Shown here: piece by piece, positions 5,359 to 9,844 of the stretch
Numbering within the stretch: the first letter of the stretch is position 1
Layout: each line of letters opens with the position of its first letter
NCBI GenBank assembly: GCA_002470165.1
Contig: DKNF01000009.1
Span: 1 to 9,844, forward strand
Source of the DNA: Betaproteobacteria bacterium UBA7395
GTDB lineage: Bacteria; Pseudomonadota; Gammaproteobacteria; Burkholderiales; Rhodocyclaceae
Direction: 5' to 3'
Length of the DNA: 9,844 nucleotides
Notes under the pieces: generated by a model
The model's database searches: none
What the model saw: the letters and a program-made list of their open reading frames with translations, nothing else
Told to the model about the DNA's origin: nothing
Position numbers and translations under genes: made by a program

Positions 5359-7470
5359 TCAGAACCGCATCTGCATGCCGAGCGTGAGCGTGCGCGGCGT
5401 ACCCGGCGTCACCCAGAACACGTCGTAGGCGCTGGCGTAATAGGTCTTGTCGAACAGGTTCTCGACATCGAGCGAGAAGCGCAGTTTCTGGCTCGGTTTC
5501 CAGTAGGCCATCAGGCGTGCCGTCGTGTAGGCCGGCAGTTCGAAGGTCGCGAGCGCATTGCCGGCGCGTTTGCCGACGTAGGTGGCGCCGCCGCCAAATC
5601 CGTAACGACCGTCTTTGAAACCGTCCTCGTACATCGCCAGGATGCTGCCGCTGTGCTTGGGCACGTTGAGCAGGCGGGCGCCGACCAGCGCCGCGTTATT
5701 GTCCCTGGTGATCTCGGCGTCGGTGTAGGCGTAGTTGGCGGTGACCCGGACTTTCGTGGTCAGCTGGCCGGAAACGTCGATCTCCAGGCCGCGACTGCGC
5801 GCCTCGCCCGCCGCCAGCGAGAAGCCGGCGTTGACCGGATCGTTGGTCAGGACGTTCTTCTTGTCGATGTCGAAGACGGAAAGCGTGCCGCCGTAGCGTT
5901 TGTCGGCCGATTCGTACTTGATGCCGATTTCCGTGGCCTGCCCCTCTTCCGGTGCAAAGGCCGCACCGGCGAAGCTGCTGCCGGTATTCGGGCGGAACGA
6001 CTCGCTGGCCAGCGCATAAACCGAAACAGTCGGGCTGAGCAGCCAGGTCAGGCCGACGCGCGGCGTCGTCTTGCCTTCCGACTGCTTGCTGCGTAGGCCG
6101 GTGCGACGATTGTCGATGGTCTGGTGGAAACGGTCGTGACGGACGCCGAGCAGCAGACGCCAGTCTTCGGCGAGGTGAATCTGGTCCTGCAGGAAGACGC
6201 CGGTGGCGCGCTGCTTTTCCAGGGTGTCGGTATTGGCCGTCGGCGTCGGCAACGGCTGGCCGTAGTCCGGATCGTCGATATTGATCGCGTAGTTCGCGGG
6301 ACGCACGCGCATCATCACCGAGTCGAGCGTGAAGCGGTAGCTGTCGAGGCCGGTCAGCAGTTCATGCTTGATGCTGCCGGTGGTGAACTTGCCATGCACT
6401 TCGCCCTGGAAGGAAACGTCCTCGGAATCGTAGTTACGATAGCGGCGCTCGCGATTGACGTTGCGCGACCCGGCCGGCACGAAGAGCAGCGGGTTGCTCG
6501 GCCGCACTTCGGTCGAATAGCCTTCCAGATCGGTCGTCCGGTAGGCCAGCCCGGCCTTGGCCTTCCAGTCGCTGGAGAACTCGTGTTCCAGCGTCAGCTG
6601 GTGGGTCTTGTTGTCGATGGTGATGTCTCCGTCGCCCGGCTCGCCGAGGAAGGTTTCGCGCGAGATGCTGCCGGTGCGGCCGCCAACCGCGACCACGCCG
6701 CGATCCAGCGGCGCCTTGTGGCGCAGCAGTTCGAGGTCGTAATTGACCAGCGTGTTCGGCGACAGCACCCAGGTGAAGGATGGCGCCACCAGGTAGCGCT
6801 CGCTGTCGATGTGGTCGCGGAAGCTGCCCTTGTCCTCGACCGCGACGTTCAGGCGGTAGGCAAGATTGTCGGCAAGCGGGCCGGTCGAATCGAAGGAAGT
6901 GCGATAGCTTTCGTAGCTGCCGGCATAGACTTCCAGCGAATTGCCGGCCTTGAACTGCGGCTTCTTGGTCACGACGTTGAGGATGCCGCCCGGCTCGCTG
7001 GCGCCGTAGAGCGCCGCCGACGGTCCCTTGAGCACTTCGATGCGCTCGACGTTGGCCATGTCGCGCGGGGCGTTGTAACCACGGTTGCCAGCAAAGCCAT
7101 TGCGCAGGAAGTTCGGCCCGGTGTTCTCGTTGCCGGCAAAGCCGCGGATCGCGAAGTTGTCCCAGAGACCGCCGAAGCTGTTCTGGCGGGTGACGCCGCT
7201 GACGTAGTCGTAGGCTTCCTCGAGACGGACGGCGCCGATGTCGTCGATCAACTGCCGGGGAATCATCCGCACCGACTGCGGCAGTTCACGCAGCGGCGTT
7301 TCCGAGCGGGCCACGCCGCTTTCTTCGAGATAGTAAGCCTGGCCTTCGCTACGACCGACGACGCTGATTTCCGAGAGCTGACGCTCGGCTTCCTGGGCCC
7401 AGCCGGCAGGGCCGAAACCGATCAGCAACAGCGCCGCGACAGCAGGCTTGAAAACGAATTGAACTTGCAT
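5359..7470 (-). CDS. TonB-dependent siderophore-type outer membrane receptor
   Basis: The 703-residue protein is an energy-dependent outer membrane channel, probably for a ferric siderophore or another metal chelate. It has a signal peptide (1-25, G-W-A cleavage) and a TonB-box-like LSEISVVG (32-39). A plug domain (about 50-170) includes LPQSVRMIPRQLIDD (63-77), FAIRGF (106-111) and VERIEVLKGPSAALYGASEP (141-160). A long 22-strand-type beta-barrel ends in LTLGMQMRF with the terminal phenylalanine needed for outer-membrane insertion. It resembles the TonB-dependent siderophore receptor family. The ligand cannot be predicted. The ATG at 7470 is preferred over a TTG at 7488 because AGGGA precedes it at good spacing and it starts directly on the signal peptide. 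It leads an operon with the acyltransferase-like and DUF4198 genes. Palindromes upstream may regulate it. Confidence 0.95.
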   Translation of the reverse strand: MQVQFVFKPAVAALLLIGFGPAGWAQEAERQLSEISVVGRSEGQAYYLEESGVARSETPLRELPQSVRMIPRQLIDDIGAVRLEEAYDYVSGVTRQNSFGGLWDNFAIRGFAGNENTGPNFLRNGFAGNRGYNAPRDMANVERIEVLKGPSAALYGASEPGGILNVVTKKPQFKAGNSLEVYAGSYESYRTSFDSTGPLADNLAYRLNVAVEDKGSFRDHIDSERYLVAPSFTWVLSPNTLVNYDLELLRHKAPLDRGVVAVGGRTGSISRETFLGEPGDGDITIDNKTHQLTLEHEFSSDWKAKAGLAYRTTDLEGYSTEVRPSNPLLFVPAGSRNVNRERRYRNYDSEDVSFQGEVHGKFTTGSIKHELLTGLDSYRFTLDSVMMRVRPANYAINIDDPDYGQPLPTPTANTDTLEKQRATGVFLQDQIHLAEDWRLLLGVRHDRFHQTIDNRRTGLRSKQSEGKTTPRVGLTWLLSPTVSVYALASESFRPNTGSSFAGAAFAPEEGQATEIGIKYESADKRYGGTLSVFDIDKKNVLTNDPVNAGFSLAAGEARSRGLEIDVSGQLTTKVRVTANYAYTDAEITRDNNAALVGARLLNVPKHSGSILAMYEDGFKDGRYGFGGGATYVGKRAGNALATFELPAYTTARLMAYWKPSQKLRFSLDVENLFDKTYYASAYDVFWVTPGTPRTLTLGMQMRF

Positions 7471-7475
7471 GGCGA

Positions 7476-7480
7476 TCCCT
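7476..7480 (-). promoter_or_regulatory. Ribosome binding site deciding the receptor start
   Basis: AGGGA on the minus strand lies 5 bases before the ATG at 7470. It falls inside the alternative TTG-initiated reading, so it supports the shorter protein. Confidence 0.7.
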
Positions 7481-7485
7481 GAATG

Positions 7486-7513
7486 CAAAAAAATGCAATG
7501 TTATAACATCGCA
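7486..7513 (-). terminator. Likely Rho-independent terminator of nrdB
   Basis: In the minus-strand transcript TGCGATGTTATAACATTGCA (7513-7494) folds into an 8-base-pair stem with one G-U pair and a UAUA loop. Seven consecutive U residues follow (7493-7487). The hairpin begins 36 bases after the nrdB stop codon. The stem is AT-rich, so termination may be partial and allow some read-through into the receptor operon. Confidence 0.55.
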
Positions 7514-7526
7514 AATGCGATTGCAT
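7494..7526. promoter_or_regulatory. Overlapping palindromes upstream of the receptor, possible operator
   Basis: The core ATGTTATAACAT (7498-7509) is a perfect palindrome inside a near-perfect 20-base one (7494-7513). A second perfect inverted repeat, ATCGCA-AA-TGCGAT (7508-7521), overlaps it, and ATGCAAT/ATTGCAT arms (7493-7499, 7520-7526) enclose both. The element contains a TATAAC that could be the -10 of the receptor promoter, though no good -35 lies 16-18 bases upstream. AT-rich palindromes of this kind are bound by Fur-family regulators (Fur, Zur), and TGTTATA resembles Zur half-sites, but the match is not exact. It overlaps the proposed terminator and may serve both roles. Confidence 0.4.
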
Positions 7527-7548
7527 AGCGTTCACAAGATGCAGCAGT

Positions 7549-8661
7549 TCAATCCCAGGCCAGCGCCCCGCCCGTCTGATACTCGGTGACCCGCGTCTCG
7601 AAGAAGTTCTTTTCCTTGCGCAAGTTGGCCTGCTCGTCCAGCCAGGGCAGGACGTTCCCGGCACCGGGGAAAGGTTCCTCTACGCCGACCTGGCGGGCAC
7701 GGCGGTTGGCGATGAAACGGAACTGCTGGACATGCAGCTCGGCGTTGTAGCCGAGGATGGGATCGCGCAGGATGTGGCCGGCGTAGGCGGTTTCGGCCGC
7801 CTCGGCCTCGGCCCACAGTTCGCGCAATGCTTCCGGATCGAGCGTCAGGTTTTCTTCCTTGAGCAGTTCGCGCACGACGCGGATGCCGAAGGCGCAGTGC
7901 AGGACTTCGTCGCGCATGATGTACTGCAGCTGCTCGGCGGCGCCCTTCATCAGGCCGCGCCGTTGCAGCGCGAAGATCGGCGTGAAGCCGTTGTAGAACC
8001 AGCAGCCTTCGAAGATCACCGCGAAGAAGAAGTAGGACAGCGCGAATTCGTGCAGGTTGGCGCGGTCGGTGAGGTCGAAGTCGGCGCGCATGACGCGCTC
8101 CAGCCGGCGGTTGGCGAGCGCGATCTTGCCGTGGATTTCGGGCACGACGCGGTAGCGGTTGTAGATTTCCTGCTGATCCAGCCCGATGCTCTCGATGCAG
8201 TGCTGGTAGGTCCAGGTGTGCAGCGCTTCTTCATAGACCTGGCGAGCCTGGTAGATCTGCAGTTCGGGCGCGCTCATCTTCTCCATCACCGCCAGGCCGA
8301 TGTTGCGCATGGCCAGGATGTCGGAGGTGGTCAGATACGCCAGTACGTTCTCGAAGACGTGGCGCTCGGCCGGGCTGAGCTTGTGGTGGTAGTCGTGCAC
8401 GTCCTGGGCCATGCTGATTTCCAACGGCGTCCAGTGGTTGCGGTTGGCCTTGAGGAAGAACTCCCAGGCCCAGGGATACTTGAACGGCGCCAGCTGGTTG
8501 ATGTCGGCCTTGCCGTTGACGATGCGCTTGTCGGCGGCGTTGATCGGCGCCAGCGATTGCGTAACGGCTGTCGACGGGGCTGGCGCGGAAGTCGGCGCGA
8601 CGGGAGCAGCGGCAGCCGGCGCTGGGCTTTCCCAGTCATCGAAACGGTAGGCGGCATTCAT
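7549..8661 (-). CDS. nrdB: Ribonucleoside-diphosphate reductase class I, beta subunit
   Basis: The 370-residue cytoplasmic subunit houses the dimetal centre and tyrosyl radical that start reduction of ribonucleotides to deoxyribonucleotides in the NrdA subunit. All expected ligands are visible: D114, E145 and H148 in EEALH, E218 in IFEGCWF, and E252 and H255 in RDEVLH. The radical tyrosine Y152 sits four residues after H148. Chlamydia-type class Ic enzymes have phenylalanine there, so this is a normal tyrosyl-radical enzyme. The C-terminal tail (351-370), ending GGALAWD, is the segment that docks on NrdA. Residues 13-35 are an alanine/proline-rich flexible extension. The ATG is preceded by AGGGAG, 16 bases after the upstream stop codon, so it is co-transcribed with the binding-protein gene. 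The partner nrdA is not in the window. Confidence 0.96.
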   Translation of the reverse strand: MNAAYRFDDWESPAPAAAAPVAPTSAPAPSTAVTQSLAPINAADKRIVNGKADINQLAPFKYPWAWEFFLKANRNHWTPLEISMAQDVHDYHHKLSPAERHVFENVLAYLTTSDILAMRNIGLAVMEKMSAPELQIYQARQVYEEALHTWTYQHCIESIGLDQQEIYNRYRVVPEIHGKIALANRRLERVMRADFDLTDRANLHEFALSYFFFAVIFEGCWFYNGFTPIFALQRRGLMKGAAEQLQYIMRDEVLHCAFGIRVVRELLKEENLTLDPEALRELWAEAEAAETAYAGHILRDPILGYNAELHVQQFRFIANRRARQVGVEEPFPGAGNVLPWLDEQANLRKEKNFFETRVTEYQTGGALAWD

Positions 8662-8677
8662 GGCAATCTCCCTGAGC

Positions 8678-9478
8678 TTATTGGTTCAGCGCGCGCATGC
8701 TCTCGCGCAGTTCTTCGAGCCCTTTGAGGAATCCGGGCCCCGGGTGGGTGAAGTAATCGCCGCTGAGCGGCAGGATGGGCACGCCGGGCTCGGCGATGGC
8801 CGGGTTACAGCTTTCCGAGCGGCGGTCCTGCAGGGCGAACAGCAGGTCCGGCCGACGCTCGCTGATCCAGGCACCAACATCGCCACCAGGCTGGCCCGGG
8901 CGGAAATTGCGGATATTGTCGTGGTCGGCGACGACCTCGAAACCGGCCGCGGTAAACAGCTCGAACAGCGTCGTGCCGCGACCGAAGGAATACGGCGCAT
9001 TGCTGCAGGCGGAGAGGATCAGCACGCGGCGCTGACGGGCATCGACCTGAGCTGCGGCGCGCCAGTCGGCGGCAAAGCGGTCGACGCGTTGCTCGATGTC
9101 GACGACCCCAGTCGCCCGACCGACCTCGCGCAGCATCTGCTCGACCCCGGCCATGCCCTTGAATCCGCCGACGCGCAGCGACACCGCCCCCGGTGGCGTG
9201 ACCAGCGCTGCCGTTTCTGCCGGCGTCCATTGGGAAAAGATGACGACGTCGGGCTCGAGATCGGCGATGGCGGCCGCGTCAGGGTCGATGACTCCGCCGG
9301 TGTGATCGACCGGCAGCGGATCGTAACGGCTGACGCCGACGATGCAGGGGCCGCGCCCCAGCCATTCGAGCGCGCGGGTGATGTAGGGCGACTGGCTGAC
9401 GATGCGTGGGCAGTCGGCCGCCTGAGCCAGGCCGGCGCACAAGAGCAACGGCAGGATGAAGGCGTGGGAGAGTTTCAT
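8678..9478 (-). CDS. Periplasmic BtuF/TroA-like substrate-binding protein
   Basis: The 266-residue protein has a signal peptide (1-20, A-Q-A cleavage). The mature part has the layout of helical-backbone metal or cobalamin receptors. It begins with RIVSQSPYITRALEWLG (25-41) and GVSRYDPLP (48-56). DLEPDVVIFSQW (73-84) follows, then an extended helix linking two lobes (about 107-142), and a second lobe with GRGTTLFELFTAAGFEVVA (166-184) and RRPDLLFALQ (208-217). Such proteins pass cobalamin, haem or ferric siderophores to ABC importers in the inner membrane. No permease or ATPase gene lies beside it here. The ligand is unknown; BtuF-like is a fold-level statement. The ATG has AAGGA upstream. Gaps of 16 bases on both sides show it is in an operon with the hydrolase-like gene and nrdB. 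C23 and C45 could form a disulfide. Confidence 0.8.
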   Translation of the reverse strand: MKLSHAFILPLLLCAGLAQAADCPRIVSQSPYITRALEWLGRGPCIVGVSRYDPLPVDHTGGVIDPDAAAIADLEPDVVIFSQWTPAETAALVTPPGAVSLRVGGFKGMAGVEQMLREVGRATGVVDIEQRVDRFAADWRAAAQVDARQRRVLILSACSNAPYSFGRGTTLFELFTAAGFEVVADHDNIRNFRPGQPGGDVGAWISERRPDLLFALQDRRSESCNPAIAEPGVPILPLSGDYFTHPGPGFLKGLEELRESMRALNQ

Positions 9479-9494
9479 GGTGAGGCTTCCTTAA

Positions 9495-9844
9495 TCAGGG
9501 ACGGACCTGGCGGAAACGCTGGCCGCGATCCCAGTCCACATAGAAGATGCCGCCGGTCGGCGCGGTGAAGCTGAACAGGCGTTCGCCGTTCATCGACACG
9601 GCGCTCTCGCCGGTGGAGAAATCGAGTTCGGGTTCCTTGCCGCCGCGATTGACGATCAACATCGGCAAGCCGGTTTCGGCCGTGCGTTTCTCCCAGACGT
9701 CGCCCGGCCCCATGCCCTCGACCGGCGGCCAGTTGGCCGGCGACAGCAGGATCTGCGCGCCCTGCCCGGCCAGTTGCGCGGCGATCAGTTCCGCGCCCTT
9801 CGGGCTGCCACCGTGCAGAAGGACCATGTCGGGATGTTTGGTCC
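9495..9844 (-). CDS. Carbon-nitrogen hydrolase (nitrilase superfamily)-like protein, N-terminus cut by window edge
   Basis: About 116 residues are visible; the frame is open to the edge, so the gene is treated as partial rather than starting at the ATG at 9827. From about 9785 downwards the sequence looks like the C-terminal half of a nitrilase-superfamily enzyme: GQGAQILLSPANWPP, a tryptophan within WEKRTAETGLPMLIVNRGG, then closing beta strands up to GGIFYVDWD. Members hydrolyse amides or nitriles with a Glu-Lys-Cys triad. The cysteine expected about 16 residues before GAQ is missing, and that place reads LLHGGSPKGAE, which resembles the DUF2493/SLOG nucleotide-binding motif instead. The edge may therefore hold a fusion, a degenerate enzyme or an assembly join. 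It ends 16 bases before the binding-protein gene and is probably in the same operon. Confidence 0.6.
   Translation of the reverse strand, partial: TKHPDMVLLHGGSPKGAELIAAQLAGQGAQILLSPANWPPVEGMGPGDVWEKRTAETGLPMLIVNRGGKEPELDFSTGESAVSMNGERLFSFTAPTGGIFYVDWDRGQRFRQVRP

Noticed and set aside
4601..5428. Plus-strand open frame opposite the membrane acyltransferase-like gene
   Set aside because: It is extremely rich in charged residues and glutamine, as expected for the complement of a membrane protein gene; no motif.
6124..7482. 452-codon open frame on the plus strand opposite the TonB receptor
   Set aside because: Its long valine/alanine/glutamine/arginine-rich translation has no recognisable motif and mirrors the receptor codons; a GC-rich codon shadow.
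7494..7513. Calling the palindrome a definite Fur or Zur box
   Set aside because: The core TGTTATAACA is shorter than the Zur 7-1-7 arrangement and does not fit the Fur 19-base consensus in register, so the regulator is left open.
7732..8727. 331-codon open frame on the plus strand opposite nrdB
   Set aside because: nrdB has every catalytic residue on the other strand, and this frame has no domain and strongly biased residues.

Overview
The window is GC-rich chromosomal DNA from a proteobacterium, probably a betaproteobacterium of the Rhodocyclales type. That placement is inferred from base composition, protein style and gene content; no rRNA or other taxonomic marker is present. All recognisable genes except one small one lie on the minus strand. 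There is no tRNA, rRNA, IS element, CRISPR array or phage gene, and no gene-free stretch longer than about 220 bases.

Reading in the direction of transcription (from the right edge leftwards), the first group is a tightly packed operon with 16-base gaps. It holds the end of a carbon-nitrogen hydrolase-like gene (9495-9844, cut by the edge), a periplasmic BtuF-like substrate-binding protein (8678-9478) and nrdB, the beta subunit of an aerobic class I ribonucleotide reductase (7549-8661). A hairpin followed by seven U residues lies just after nrdB. The second group is a TonB-dependent siderophore-type receptor (5359-7470), a multispan DUF1624/heparan-glucosaminide-acetyltransferase-like membrane protein (4220-5356, TTG start) and a secreted DUF4198 protein (3472-4206). 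They are spaced 2 and 13 bases apart, so they are almost certainly co-transcribed, and they look like an uptake module for a metal or metal chelate. Two strong stem-loops separate them from the next genes.

The left third is about sulfur and redox stress. It has a GlpE-type single-domain rhodanese (2964-3305) and a lipoprotein that fuses MsrA, a thioredoxin-like domain and MsrB for repair of oxidised methionine in the envelope (1513-2841). It also has ahpF (1-1087, C-terminus off the edge), the flavoprotein that reduces peroxiredoxin AhpC. Upstream of ahpF is a good sigma70-like promoter with an OxyR-like array ending on its -35 hexamer. A 66-residue unknown protein (1307-1507, plus strand) sits between ahpF and msr.

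No single new system stands out. The points most worth checking are the MsrA-Trx-MsrB domain order with its missing resolving cysteine, the OxyR-like ahpF promoter, the dual-looking palindrome between nrdB and the receptor, and the apparent join of two unrelated protein motifs at the right edge, which may be a true fusion or an assembly artefact.
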